Source: Streptomyces sp. CB09001 (GTDB taxonomy: Bacteria; Actinomycetota; Actinomycetes; Streptomycetales; Streptomycetaceae). From it: a DNA stretch of 64,000 nt. Position 1 is the stretch's first letter; each line of letters starts with the position of its first letter. Position numbers and translations under genes: made by a program. The notes below the pieces were generated by a model, which was given only the letters and a program-made list of their open reading frames with translations, had not been told where the DNA came from and ran no database searches. The stretch is from the NCBI RefSeq assembly GCF_003369795.1, contig NZ_CP026730.1, forward strand, positions 1,302,001 through 1,366,000, given 5' to 3'. Positions 8,236 through 17,280 of this stretch are shown piece by piece.

Positions 8236-9307
8236 GGCCGACGGCCTCGACCTGCGCCATCACGGGGACGCCGAGGTGCGCGACGACGGTGCGGCGCTGG
8301 TGGACCTCGCGGTGAACGTCCGCGCGGACACTCCTCCGGCCTGGCTGCGGGAACACGTCGCCGCCTCGCTCGGTTCGCTCGCCGCCTACCCGGACGGGCG
8401 GGCGGCGCGGGCAGCGGTGGCGGCGCGGCACGGGCTGCCGGTGGAACGGGTGCTGCTGACCGCGGGGGCGGCGGAGGCGTTCGTGCTGCTGGCGCGGGCG
8501 CTGAAGGTGCGCCGGCCGGTCGTGGTGCACCCCCAGTTCACCGAGCCCGAGGCGGCGCTGCGGGACGCGGGGCACACGGTCGGCCGGGTGCTGCTGCGGG
8601 AGGCGGACGGTTTCCGGCTCGACCCGGCGGCCGTCCCCGAGGACGCCGACCTGGTGGTGGTCGGCAACCCGACGAACCCGACCTCGGTGCTGCACCCGGC
8701 GGGCGTGCTCGCGTCGCTGGGCCGCCCCGGGCGGACGCTGGTCGTGGACGAGGCGTTCATGGACGCGGTGCCGGGCGAGCGGGAGGCGCTGGCCGGGCGG
8801 ACCGACGTACCCGGACTCGTCGTCCTGCGCAGCCTCACCAAGACGTGGGGGCTGGCGGGGCTGCGCATCGGATACGTCCTCGCGGACCCGGAGACGGTCG
8901 CCGCGCTGGAGCGCGCCCAGCCGCTGTGGCCGGTGTCCACGCCCGCGCTGGCGGCGGCCGAGGCGTGCGTGGCGCCGCGGGCGCTGGCGGAGGCCGCCCA
9001 CGCCGCCCACCGCATCGCCGCCGACCGGGACCGTCTCGTCGCCGGGCTGACGGCGTTCGCCGGTGCCGGGGTGCGGGTCGTCCAAGCGGCCGAGGGTCCC
9101 TTCGTCCTGGTCGGCGTCCCGCACGCGGCCGCCGTACGGCACCGGTTGCGCGGCCTGGGGTACGCGGTCCGGCGCGGGGACACGTTCCCGGGGCTGGGCG
9201 GCCGTTGGCTGCGCCTGGCGGTACGGGACCGGGCGACGACGGAGGGCTTCCTGAGCGCCCTGGAGCGGGCGGTGGCGGCGCCGGCGGAGGCGGCGGAACC
9301 GGCCTGA
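8207..9307 (+). CDS. cobC: CobC-family PLP-dependent aminotransferase-like protein
   Basis: Class I/II aminotransferase fold close to histidinol-phosphate aminotransferase and L-threonine-O-3-phosphate decarboxylase, the group tied to aminopropanol linker synthesis in cobalamin. Visible motifs: SLAAYPDGRAARAAVA, LLTAGAAEAFVLLAR, VVVGNPTNPTSV, VVDEAF and the PLP lysine in SLTKTWGLAGLRIGY. 366 aa from ATG 8207; ATG 8225 is an alternative, and both overlap the end of cbiX. Last gene of the cobalamin run. Confidence 0.9.
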   Translation: MDTHTPMHTEADGLDLRHHGDAEVRDDGAALVDLAVNVRADTPPAWLREHVAASLGSLAAYPDGRAARAAVAARHGLPVERVLLTAGAAEAFVLLARALKVRRPVVVHPQFTEPEAALRDAGHTVGRVLLREADGFRLDPAAVPEDADLVVVGNPTNPTSVLHPAGVLASLGRPGRTLVVDEAFMDAVPGEREALAGRTDVPGLVVLRSLTKTWGLAGLRIGYVLADPETVAALERAQPLWPVSTPALAAAEACVAPRALAEAAHAAHRIAADRDRLVAGLTAFAGAGVRVVQAAEGPFVLVGVPHAAAVRHRLRGLGYAVRRGDTFPGLGGRWLRLAVRDRATTEGFLSALERAVAAPAEAAEPA

Positions 9308-9355
9308 GGCGTACGGGGTGCGGGCGTACGGCCTCGGCCGGTTCCGCCCCCTGCC

Positions 9356-9416
9356 GCGTCAGCCGCGCCCGCGCCGGGACAAGCCCCCAGCGCGCCGCCG
9401 TCCAACAGGACCGGCA
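9356..9416. repeat. Degenerate copy of the 3' end of the LAETG-protein gene
   Basis: Starting with gcgtcagccgcgcc, this stretch parallels 9526-9586, which is the stop codon and last codons of the next gene. Shared blocks are gcgtcagccgcgcc, gcgccgggaca, gcgccgccg and caggacc. Read on the minus strand it gives a GGAL-type remnant of the membrane anchor but no intact frame. The 9308-9528 interval otherwise shows no gene. Confidence 0.6.
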
Positions 9417-9528
9417 CCACGCCAACGCCCATGCCGCACACGGCCCCCCGACCGCCCCCGTCCCGGCCAGGACCGCCACCACACACCGCCCTCCCCGGAA
9501 CCGGCCCCGGCCCGTACCCGGCCGCGCG

Positions 9529-10485
9529 TCAGCCGCGCCTGCGCCGGGACAGGACGAGTGCGCCGCCGCCCGCCAGGACCAGGGCCGCGGCGCCGGCCGC
9601 GACGTACGGGGTCGCGGAGCTGCCGCCGGTCTCGGCCAGGTCGGTCTCGGTGCGGGCGCCCTGGGCCTTCACGTCGGCGGCGGGTTCGGCGTCCTGTGCC
9701 GCGTCCTGCTCGTCGGCGGGTTCGTCGGCCTTCGCCGGGGGCTGCCCGGCCTCGTCCGCGGGGGCGGTCGGGGACTCGCAGGTCGCCTTGGCCAGGCTGA
9801 CGGTGCCGTCGACCTCCGCGACGTTCAGATCGCCGGGGTTGACGGAGACCTTGAGTTCGAGTGCGGTGGCGGCTGCCGTGCGGGAGGTGGTCTCCGTCTT
9901 CGAGAGGTCGAGCCGCACCTCGCCGACGCCGGGCACCTTCACGTCCGTCGGCCCGCCGGTGGTGAGCGTGACCTTCTTGCCGAGGACGGTCACCGGACCC
10001 AGCAGGTTGGCGTCGGCGACCGGCTGCTTCCCGGCCTCGCAGATCGCCGTGGAGGTGACCTCCTGGACCTCGATCACCGACAGCAGCGGCAGGCCGGGAA
10101 CGTGGAGCCTGGCGCGGGCCAGCGTGGTGGAGCCCTCGCTCTTCTCGGCGGTGGCCGTCGCCCTCGCCTCGGCGACGTCGGCGCGCAGGACGCTGAACGG
10201 CTTTCCGCCGTCGACGCCGTCCAGCCGGGCGGTGAGCGCGGTCTTCTCGGCGCTCTCGGGCGCCCGCACCTCGTTGAGGGTGACCGCGAGCGGGACGTTC
10301 ACGGTCTTGTTGAGCAGGGAGACGTCGAGCCCGGTGCGCAGCACGGTGGCGCTCGCGCGGCCGTGGTCGCCGGTCGCGTGGACGGCTCCCGCGCCGGCCA
10401 GGGTCGCGGGCCCCGCGGCCAGGGCCGTGGCCGCCGCGACGGTGGCGAGACGGCGTGCGGGCAGGCGGAAGGTGTTGCCGTTCAA
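9529..10485 (-). CDS. Secreted LAETG-anchored surface protein
   Basis: Surface protein of the type NCBI calls SCO1860 family LAETG-anchored protein. A signal peptide spans the first 35 residues or so (LPARRLATVAAATALAAGPATLAGAGAVHA). A beta-rich repeat-like region follows, then an acidic Ala/Pro/Glu spacer, the sortase E-type signal LAETGG, a hydrophobic anchor and RRRRG. TTG at 10485 is chosen because it gives a compact signal peptide with GGGGG upstream; ATG 10527 would add 14 residues and falls inside a perfect inverted repeat. Exact role unknown. Confidence 0.85.
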   Translation of the reverse strand: MNGNTFRLPARRLATVAAATALAAGPATLAGAGAVHATGDHGRASATVLRTGLDVSLLNKTVNVPLAVTLNEVRAPESAEKTALTARLDGVDGGKPFSVLRADVAEARATATAEKSEGSTTLARARLHVPGLPLLSVIEVQEVTSTAICEAGKQPVADANLLGPVTVLGKKVTLTTGGPTDVKVPGVGEVRLDLSKTETTSRTAAATALELKVSVNPGDLNVAEVDGTVSLAKATCESPTAPADEAGQPPAKADEPADEQDAAQDAEPAADVKAQGARTETDLAETGGSSATPYVAAGAAALVLAGGGALVLSRRRRG

Positions 10486-10507
10486 GGTGGTGGGACCCCC
10501 AGTGAGA

Positions 10508-10528
10508 CATGCGTGCGGGGCACGCATG
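10508..10528. promoter_or_regulatory. Perfect inverted repeat upstream of the LAETG-protein gene
   Basis: catgcgtgc - ggg - gcacgcatg: two perfect 9-base arms with a 3-base centre, about 23 bases ahead of the preferred TTG start. It could be a regulator site or an mRNA leader hairpin. Nothing in the sequence identifies a binding protein. Confidence 0.6.
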
Positions 10529-10682
10529 AGCGACGTGCTTGGGACCCGGACAGAATGTCCCCGCGTCCGCCGAACCGTCAGTGAACCGGAGGCACTTCAC
10601 CCCTTCGTGGGGTTTTGGCGGATCTATTCGAATCTTCGTCGCATCTTCCGGCACGGGTGTTCGCCCGCATCACTCGCGTCGG

Positions 10683-11774
10683 CTAACCGACGACCCGCCC
10701 GTTGAGCACGATCCGGCGCGGAGCGGTGAGCACGCGCACGTCCGCGCGCGGGTCCTGCTCGTACACCACCAGGTCCGCCGGCGCGCCCTCGTCCAGGCCG
10801 GGGCGGCCGAGCCAGCGCCGGGCGGCCCAGGTCGTCGCGGCGAGGGCCTCGACGGGCGGGATGCCCGCGGTGACCAGCTCGGCGACCTCGGCACCGGCCA
10901 GTCCGTGGGCGAGGGCACCGCCCGCGTCGGTGCCGACGAAGACCGGGATCCCGGCGTCGTAGGCGTTGCGGACGGTGTCGTAACGGCGTTCGTGGAGCCG
11001 GCGCATATGGGCCGACCAGCGCGGGAACCGGGACTCGCCGCCGTCCGCCAGCGCGGGGAAGGTGGCGATGTTGACGAGCGTGGGCACGATGGCGACGCCC
11101 CGCTCGGCGAAGAGCGGGATCGTGTCGTCCGTGAGCCCCGTGGCGTGCTCGACGCAGTCGATCCCGGCCTCGACCAGGTCGCGCAGGGAGTCCTCGGCGA
11201 AGCAGTGCGCGGTGACGCGGGCGCCCAGGCGGTGAGCCTCGGCGATGGCCGCCTCCACGGCGCCGCGCGGCCAGCAGGCCGACAGGTCGCCGAGGTCGCG
11301 GTCGATCCAGTCGCCGACCAGCTTCACCCAGCCGTCGCCGCGCCGGGCCTCCTGGGCGACGTGGGCGACGAGGTCCTCGGGCTCGACCTCCCAGGCGTAG
11401 TTGGGGATGTAGCGGCGGGTGCGGGCGATGTGCCGGCCGGCCCGGATGATCTTCGGGAGGTCCTCGCGGTCGTCGATCCAGCGGGTGTCGGAGGGCGAGC
11501 CCGCGTCGCGGACGAGGAGGGTGCCCGCCTCGCGGTCGGTCAGCGCCTGCTTCTCGGCGACGTCCGCGGGGACCGCTCCGTGCTGGTCCAGCCCGACGTG
11601 GCAGTGCGCGTCGACCAGGCCGGGCAGTGCCCATCCCTCCACGGTGCGGACGTCGGCGGCGCCAGTGGGGCGGTCGTACGAGATCCGGCCGTCGATCACC
11701 CACACCTCGTCCCGGACCTCCTCCGGTCCGACGAGCACCCGACCCTTGACGTGCAGCACCGCGCGATCGCTCAT
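10683..11774 (-). CDS. Amidohydrolase family protein
   Basis: Metal-dependent amidohydrolase-superfamily TIM-barrel enzyme. Visible metal and active-site motifs in order: LPGLVDAHCHVG (HxH), the WVKLVGDW strand carrying the bridging lysine, VTAHCFAED, CVEHATGL and the catalytic aspartate in VFVGTDAGG. The C-terminal GAPADLVVYEQDPRADV is the usual end of imidazolonepropionase-like members. ATG 11774 (MSDRAVL) is chosen over the upstream ATG. 363 aa. Substrate cannot be told. Confidence 0.85.
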   Translation of the reverse strand: MSDRAVLHVKGRVLVGPEEVRDEVWVIDGRISYDRPTGAADVRTVEGWALPGLVDAHCHVGLDQHGAVPADVAEKQALTDREAGTLLVRDAGSPSDTRWIDDREDLPKIIRAGRHIARTRRYIPNYAWEVEPEDLVAHVAQEARRGDGWVKLVGDWIDRDLGDLSACWPRGAVEAAIAEAHRLGARVTAHCFAEDSLRDLVEAGIDCVEHATGLTDDTIPLFAERGVAIVPTLVNIATFPALADGGESRFPRWSAHMRRLHERRYDTVRNAYDAGIPVFVGTDAGGALAHGLAGAEVAELVTAGIPPVEALAATTWAARRWLGRPGLDEGAPADLVVYEQDPRADVRVLTAPRRIVLNGRVVG

Positions 11775-11817
11775 GCCCCGCACCCTAAAGGGTGTCCGCA
11801 CACCCGTCCGGGGCCGG

Positions 11818-12300
11818 TCACCGCCCGCCGCCGGGCGCTGCCGCGCGGGCGCGCGGCGCCCTCGCGCACCCGGCCCCGACGGCGCCCGCGAGGGCGGTCA
11901 GGGCCAGGGCGGCGGTGGCGGGGTTGACGTAGCCGGGGACGTCGTCGCTGGTGTACTCGCCGCCGTCGGTGGTCTCGCAGACGAAGCCCAGCGGCAGGAA
12001 GGAGACCGACTGGTCGATGACGTGGAGGGCGCGCTCCTCGTTCCCGGGTGTGCGGCAGGGCGGCGCCGGTGCGGAGCCCGCGCCGCCGTTGGACTCCATG
12101 ACGGCGCCGGTCACGTGCAGCAGCCCCCAGGCGTACACCGCGACGGCGGCGGCACCGGCGAAGGCGGCGAGGGCGTGCAGCGCCGGTCCGGCGCGCGTTC
12201 CCCGGGCGCGGCGGGCGGCGAGGACGCTCGCGCCGTGGCCGGTCAGGCCGACGGCGGACACCACGGCGACCACGACGACCAGCAGGAGTACGAGGAACAC
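11818..12300 (-). CDS. Small integral membrane protein
   Basis: 160-aa protein with GTG start. The hydrophobic N-terminal segment (FLVLLLVVVVAVVSAVGL) is followed by a basic loop, a second segment (ALAAFAGAAAVAVYAWGLL), an outside-type loop with two cysteines, and a third segment near the end (ATAALALTALAGAVGAG). No family recognised. It is on the same strand as the amidohydrolase, 43 bases upstream, and may be cotranscribed. Confidence 0.7.
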   Translation of the reverse strand: MFLVLLLVVVVAVVSAVGLTGHGASVLAARRARGTRAGPALHALAAFAGAAAVAVYAWGLLHVTGAVMESNGGAGSAPAPPCRTPGNEERALHVIDQSVSFLPLGFVCETTDGGEYTSDDVPGYVNPATAALALTALAGAVGAGCARAPRARAAAPGGGR

Positions 12301-12477
12301 GGGCCCAGTCCATCAGACGGTGATCTCTTCGGCTGTGACGGAAGCCACGATTCCGGGCGTGGGGGTGTCGCAACGGAAGCACTCCGGCGCGAGTGCCGGC
12401 GGACGCCATGGTTACTCTCGACTCCGTACGCCGCGTACCCGCGCCGCACACCCGCCGTCACCGAAGAGAGCACCGCC

Positions 12478-13605
12478 GTGACCCATCCCTTCCTGGACCT
12501 CCCCCCGCTGAGCGCCGGACGTTTCGCCGCGATCGAGGACCGGGTCGCGCGCCTGCTCGGGACCGGCCAGGACGTGGTGGTCATGCAGGGCGAGGCGCTG
12601 CTGCCGCTGGAGGGCGCCATCCGCGCCGCCGCGGGACCGGGCACCGTCGCGCTGAACGTCGTCACGGGTCCGTACGGTCAGACCTTCGGGAACTGGCTGC
12701 GGGACTGCGGCGCGAGCGTGCACGACCTCGCCGTGCCGTTCCACACGGCCGTCTCCGCCGAGCAGATCGGCCAGGCGCTCGCCGAGCACCCGGAGATCGA
12801 CTTCGTGTCCCTCGTGCACGCCGAGGCGGCGACCGGCAACACCAACCCGGTCGCGGAGATCGGCGAGGTGGTCCGGGCGCACGGCGCGCTGTTCTACCTG
12901 GACGCCGTGGCCTCCGTGGGCGCCGAGCCGGTACTGCCGGACACCTGGGGCGTGGGCCTGTGCGTCATCGGCGCGCAGAAGGCGATGGGCGGCCCTGCGG
13001 GCGTCTCGGCGGTGTCGGTGAGCGAGCGGGCCTGGGCCCGCATGGCGGCGAACCCGAACGCCCCGCGGCGGTCGTACCTGTCGCTCCTCGACTGGAAGGA
13101 GCGCTGGATCGACGGCGGGCGCAAGGCGCTGCTGCACGCGCCGGCGCAGTTGGAGATGCTCGCGCTGGAGGCCTGCGTCGAGCGCATCGAGGCGGAGGGC
13201 CCGGAGACGGTGATGGCACGGCACGCCTCGGCGGCGGCGGCCACCCGGGCCGGCGCGCTCGCGCTGGGCGGCCTGGAGCCGTACGTGTACGAGGCGAGGG
13301 ACGCGGCGCCGGTCGCGACGACACTGCGCACGCCGTCGGGCGTCGACGCGTCCGCGCTGGTGGCCCGCGCCCTGGAGTCCGACCCGGCGCTGCCGCTGGC
13401 GGCGGGCGGCGGCGCGCTGGCGGGCGAGATGATCCGGGTCAACCACTACGGTCCGGACGCGACGCGCGAGACGGTGCGGGACTGCCTGGCGGCACTGGGT
13501 GCCGCGCTGGTCGAGCGGGGTGTGAAGGCCGACCCGGAGGCCGCCCGGCGGGCCGCCGAGGAGGCGTGGGAGCGCCCGGCCGGCGCCGCCCTTTCGGAAG
13601 GATGA
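12478..13605 (+). CDS. Class V aminotransferase, alanine-glyoxylate type
   Basis: PLP enzyme of fold type I, class V. Visible are an N-terminal substrate-side block MQGEALLPLEGAIRAA, LVHAEAATGNTNPVAEI, YLDAVASVGAEPV with the PLP-binding aspartate, and the Schiff-base lysine in CVIGAQKAMGGPAGVS. The C-terminal part has MIRVNHYGPDATRETV. 375 aa. GTG start with GAAGAGAG about 6 bases upstream. Alanine-glyoxylate, serine-pyruvate or pyridoxamine-pyruvate specificity cannot be separated by eye. It is immediately upstream of the ectoine operon but with its own hairpin after it. Confidence 0.85.
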   Translation: MTHPFLDLPPLSAGRFAAIEDRVARLLGTGQDVVVMQGEALLPLEGAIRAAAGPGTVALNVVTGPYGQTFGNWLRDCGASVHDLAVPFHTAVSAEQIGQALAEHPEIDFVSLVHAEAATGNTNPVAEIGEVVRAHGALFYLDAVASVGAEPVLPDTWGVGLCVIGAQKAMGGPAGVSAVSVSERAWARMAANPNAPRRSYLSLLDWKERWIDGGRKALLHAPAQLEMLALEACVERIEAEGPETVMARHASAAAATRAGALALGGLEPYVYEARDAAPVATTLRTPSGVDASALVARALESDPALPLAAGGGALAGEMIRVNHYGPDATRETVRDCLAALGAALVERGVKADPEAARRAAEEAWERPAGAALSEG

Positions 13606-13934
13606 ATTCGAGGGAATTCCTGATACTCGCACAAGCAGAATTAAGGAATTCCACTCAGCGCAGCTTCCCGTATTCTTCTGCCCGCTTTCCGGGGACCTAA
13701 ACACAAAGATTTCACGACACCCGATCTTCACATTTCGGACACGTCTCGCACGGGTTACGCGATTGTGACCCGATCCACATGCTGTCCGCTTTACGGCTTA
13801 CGACCCCATCAAATCCCCCCATAGCGCCGCCCTCTCGCGCGGCAGCACGCGCCCGCGTGATAACACACGAGCCGCCCATTCGTAACCCCGTCCGGCGATG
13901 CAATTTCGAATTTCGCTGGGTAAATTCAATTTGC
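13606..13934. promoter_or_regulatory. ectA: AT-richer leader of the ectoine operon
   Basis: 329 bases with clearly lower GC than the surrounding DNA and no convincing gene. Near the 5' end, ggaattcct (13613-13621) and aggaattcc (13644-13652) form a 9-bp inverted repeat; each contains the palindrome ggaattcc and their starts are 32 bases apart. This may end the upstream transcript or bind a regulator. The promoter for ectABCD is expected here; I could not assign -35/-10 boxes with confidence. Confidence 0.55.
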
Positions 13935-14447
13935 ATGACTGCCGCCCAAGCAGACCTGCAAATCGATCGTCCGAGAGTGGCCGACGGCGCCGCCCTGTGG
14001 CGGATAGCGAGGGATTCCAAGGTCCTCGACCTCAACTCCTCCTACAGCTATCTGCTCTGGTGCCGGGACTTCGCCGCCACGTCGGCCGTCGCCCGCGACG
14101 AGAGCGGTGAGCCGGTCGGCTTCGTCACCGGATACGTACGACCGGACCGCCCGGACACCCTGCTCGTGTGGCAGGTGGCGGTGGACGAGGCGTACCGCGG
14201 GCGCCGGCTCGCCGCGTCCCTGCTCGACGGGCTGGCCGCGCGCACCGTCGCGGAACACGGGCTGACCACCCTGGAGACCACCATCTCCCCCGACAACACC
14301 GCCTCCCAGCGGCTGTTCACCTCCTTCGCCGAGCGCCGCGGCGCCCGGCTCGAGCGCGAGGTGCTGTTCGGCACGGAGCTGTTCCCCGACGGACCGCACG
14401 AGCCCGAGGTCCTGTACCGCATAGGCCCGCTGTCCGCCACCGGCTGA
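13935..14447 (+). CDS. ectA: L-2,4-diaminobutyrate N(gamma)-acetyltransferase
   Basis: Acetylates 2,4-diaminobutyrate, the second step of ectoine synthesis. GNAT fold: N-terminal IDRPRVADGAALWRIA, the family block LDLNSSYSYLLWCRDFA, acetyl-CoA loop VDEAYRGRRLAASLLDGL and TTISPDNTASQRLF. 170 aa. ATG start follows an AT-rich leader with no strong Shine-Dalgarno. First gene of ectABCD. Confidence 0.97.
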   Translation: MTAAQADLQIDRPRVADGAALWRIARDSKVLDLNSSYSYLLWCRDFAATSAVARDESGEPVGFVTGYVRPDRPDTLLVWQVAVDEAYRGRRLAASLLDGLAARTVAEHGLTTLETTISPDNTASQRLFTSFAERRGARLEREVLFGTELFPDGPHEPEVLYRIGPLSATG

Positions 14448-14576
14448 CCGACGGCCTTCCGGGCGGCGCGGCACCCCGTGCCAGTCCGGTCCCACAGACT
14501 TCCCGGCGGACCGCACCGGTCCCCGGATCAGTACGACCTTCCTCTCCCACCCTCACCCCACGAGGAGCGATTCGTC

Positions 14577-15848
14577 GTGACCATCACCCAGCCCGACCTC
14601 AGCGTCTTCGAGACCGTCGAGTCCGAGGTGCGCAGCTACTGCCGCGGCTGGCCCACCGTCTTCGACCGTGCGGTCGGCAGCCGCATGTACGACGAGGACG
14701 GCCACGAGTACCTCGACTTCTTCGCCGGAGCGGGCTCGCTCAACTACGGGCACAACAACGCCGTCCTGAAACGCGCGCTGATCGACTACCTGGAGCGGGA
14801 CGGCGTCACGCACGGGCTCGACATGTCGACGACCGCCAAGCGCCGCTTCCTGGAGACGTTCCAGAACACCATCCTGCGCAAGCGCGACCTGCCGTACAAG
14901 GTCATGTTTCCGGGCCCGACGGGTACCAACGCCGTCGAGGCCGCGCTGAAGCTGGCGCGCAAGGTCAAGGGACGCGAGTCGATCGTGTCCTTCACCAACG
15001 CCTTCCACGGCATGTCGCTGGGCTCGCTCGCCGTGACCGGCAACGCGTTCAAGCGGGCCGGCGCCGGCATCCCGCTGGTGCACGGCACGCCCATGCCGTT
15101 CGACAACTACTTCGACGGCACCGTCGAGGACTTCATCTGGTTCGAGCGGCTGCTCGAGGACCAGGGCTCCGGCCTGAACAAGCCGGCCGCCGTGATCGTC
15201 GAGACGGTGCAGGGCGAGGGCGGCATCAACGTCGCCCGGGCCGAGTGGCTGCGTGCCCTGGCCGAGCTGTGCGAGCGCCAGGACATGCTGCTCATCGTCG
15301 ACGACATCCAGATGGGCTGCGGCCGTACCGGCGCCTTTTTCTCCTTCGAGGAGGCGGGCATCACGCCGGACATCGTCACCGTCTCCAAGTCCATCAGCGG
15401 CTACGGCATGCCGATGGCGCTGACCCTGTTCAAGCCGGAGCTGGACGTCTGGGAGCCGGGCGAGCACAACGGCACCTTCCGCGGCAACAACCCGGCCTTC
15501 GTCACGGCGACCGCCACGCTGGAGGCGTACTGGGCCGACGGTTCGGCGATGGAGAAGCAGACCCGCAAGCGCGGCGAGCAGGTCGAGCAGCACATGATCG
15601 CCATCACCGAGGAGAACCTCGCCGACGTCAAGGAGTACCGCGGCCGCGGCCTGGTCTGGGGCCTGGAGTTCCACGACAAGGACCGCGCGGGCCGGGTCGC
15701 CAAGCGCGCCTTCGAGCTGGGGCTGCTCATCGAGACCTCCGGCCCCGAGAGCGAGGTCGTCAAACTGCTGCCGGCGCTCACCATCACGCCCGACGAGCTG
15801 GACGAGGGCATGAAGACCCTGGCCAGGGCCGTGCGCGAGACCGCGTGA
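14577..15848 (+). CDS. ectB: Diaminobutyrate--2-oxoglutarate transaminase
   Basis: PLP-dependent class III aminotransferase making 2,4-diaminobutyrate from aspartate semialdehyde, the first step of ectoine synthesis. Visible motifs: FFAGAGSLNYGHNN, FPGPTGTNAVEAALKLAR, FTNAFHGMSLGSLA, VDDIQMGCGRTG with the PLP-binding aspartate, and the Schiff-base lysine in VSKSISGYGMPMA. 423 aa. GTG start with CGAGGAG 9 bases upstream. 129 bases separate it from ectA, and a strong hairpin separates it from ectC. Confidence 0.97.
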   Translation: MTITQPDLSVFETVESEVRSYCRGWPTVFDRAVGSRMYDEDGHEYLDFFAGAGSLNYGHNNAVLKRALIDYLERDGVTHGLDMSTTAKRRFLETFQNTILRKRDLPYKVMFPGPTGTNAVEAALKLARKVKGRESIVSFTNAFHGMSLGSLAVTGNAFKRAGAGIPLVHGTPMPFDNYFDGTVEDFIWFERLLEDQGSGLNKPAAVIVETVQGEGGINVARAEWLRALAELCERQDMLLIVDDIQMGCGRTGAFFSFEEAGITPDIVTVSKSISGYGMPMALTLFKPELDVWEPGEHNGTFRGNNPAFVTATATLEAYWADGSAMEKQTRKRGEQVEQHMIAITEENLADVKEYRGRGLVWGLEFHDKDRAGRVAKRAFELGLLIETSGPESEVVKLLPALTITPDELDEGMKTLARAVRETA

Positions 15849-15887
15849 CGGTCTGACGGTCCGGCCGTCGGGCACCACCCCATGACT

Positions 15888-15924
15888 CCCGGCGTCTTCG
15901 GCCCACGCGGCCGAGGACGCCGGG
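15888..15924 (+). terminator. Strong hairpin between ectB and ectC
   Basis: Arms 15888-15903 and 15909-15924 pair over 16 bases with a single G-T wobble, around a 5-base loop. No T-run follows. Inside an operon this may attenuate transcription or set differential mRNA stability for ectC-ectD rather than end transcription fully. Confidence 0.65.
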
Positions 15925-15964
15925 GCCCCTTGCACACCCTTCACCTAGGAGGCATCGCAAAACC

Positions 15965-16363
15965 GTGATCGTCCGTTCGTTCAAGGAGTTCGAAGGCACC
16001 GACCGGCACGTGAAGAGCGCGTCCGGCACCTGGGAAAGCACCCGGATCGTCCTCGCCAAGGAGAAGGTCGGCTTCTCCGTGCACGAGACGATCCTGTACG
16101 CGGGTACGGAGACGTCGATGTGGTACGCCAACCACATCGAGGCCGTCGTCTGCACCAAGGGCGACGCCGAGTTGACCGACCGCGAGACGGGGAAGACGTA
16201 CCACATCACGCCGGGCACGATGTATCTCCTCGACGGCCACGAGCGGCACACGCTCAAGGTCAAGGAGGACTTCCACTGCATCTGTGTCTTCAACCCGCCC
16301 GTCACCGGACGGGAGGATCACGACGAGAACGGCGTCTACCCGCTGCTCACCGAGGAGGTGTGA
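15965..16363 (+). CDS. ectC: L-ectoine synthase
   Basis: Cyclises N-gamma-acetyl-diaminobutyrate to ectoine. Small cupin of 132 aa with the family blocks [40 protein letters not shown] and [18 protein letters not shown] start with TAGGAGG upstream. Seven bases before ectD. Length and motifs are standard. Confidence 0.97.
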
Positions 16364-16369
16364 GTCACC

Positions 16370-17266
16370 GTGACCACGACCACGAACGTCACCGACCTCT
16401 ATCCCACCCGCGGCGCCACCGAGGTGGCGACTCCCCGGCAGGACCCGGTGGTCTGGGGCTCCCCGGACACGCCCGGTCCCGTGTCGGCCGGTGACCTCCA
16501 GGCGCTGGACCGCGACGGCTTCCTCGCCGTCGACCAGCTGATCGCCCCGGACGAGGTCGGCGAGTACCAGCGCGAGCTGGAGCGGCTCACCACCGACCCG
16601 GCCATCCGGGCGGACGAGCGCTCGATCGTCGAGCCGCAGTCCAAGGAGATCCGGTCGGTCTTCGAGGTGCACAGGATCAGTGAGGTCTTCGCCAAGCTGG
16701 TGCGCGACGAGCGCGTGGTCGGGCGGGCGCGGCAGATCCTCGGCTCGGACGTCTACGTCCACCAGTCGCGGATCAACGTCAAGCCGGGCTTCGGGGCCAG
16801 CGGCTTCTACTGGCACTCGGACTTCGAGACCTGGCACGCCGAGGACGGCCTGCCCAACATGCGCACGATCTCGGTCTCGATCGCGCTCACCGAGAACTAC
16901 GACACCAACGGCGGTCTGATGATCATGCCGGGGTCGCACAAGACGTTCCTCGGGTGCGCGGGGGCCACGCCGAAGGACAACTACAAGAAGTCCCTGCAGA
17001 TGCAGGACGCCGGGACGCCGTCCGACGAGGGCCTGACGAAGATGGCCTCGGAGTACGGCATCAAGCTGTTCACCGGCAAGGCCGGTTCGGCGACCTGGTT
17101 CGACTGCAACTGCATGCACGGTTCGGGCGACAACATCACGCCGTTCCCGCGCAGTAACGTCTTCATCGTGTTCAACAGCGTGGAGAACACGGCCGTGGAG
17201 CCCTTCGCGGCTCCGATCCGGCGGCCGGAGTTCATTGGCGCGCGGGACTTCACACCAGTGAGGTGA
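16370..17266 (+). CDS. ectD: Ectoine hydroxylase
   Basis: Fe(II)/2-oxoglutarate dioxygenase converting ectoine to 5-hydroxyectoine. The EctD signature FYWHSDFETWHAEDGLPNMR supplies the HxD iron ligands. The second histidine is in CNCMHGSGDN, and the 2-oxoglutarate-binding arginine is expected in the following PFPRSN block. GTG start, 298 aa. Its presence means the strain should make hydroxyectoine. It ends the operon before a bidirectional terminator. Confidence 0.97.
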   Translation: MTTTTNVTDLYPTRGATEVATPRQDPVVWGSPDTPGPVSAGDLQALDRDGFLAVDQLIAPDEVGEYQRELERLTTDPAIRADERSIVEPQSKEIRSVFEVHRISEVFAKLVRDERVVGRARQILGSDVYVHQSRINVKPGFGASGFYWHSDFETWHAEDGLPNMRTISVSIALTENYDTNGGLMIMPGSHKTFLGCAGATPKDNYKKSLQMQDAGTPSDEGLTKMASEYGIKLFTGKAGSATWFDCNCMHGSGDNITPFPRSNVFIVFNSVENTAVEPFAAPIRRPEFIGARDFTPVR

Positions 17267-17280
17267 CCCGCGTCTGATCT

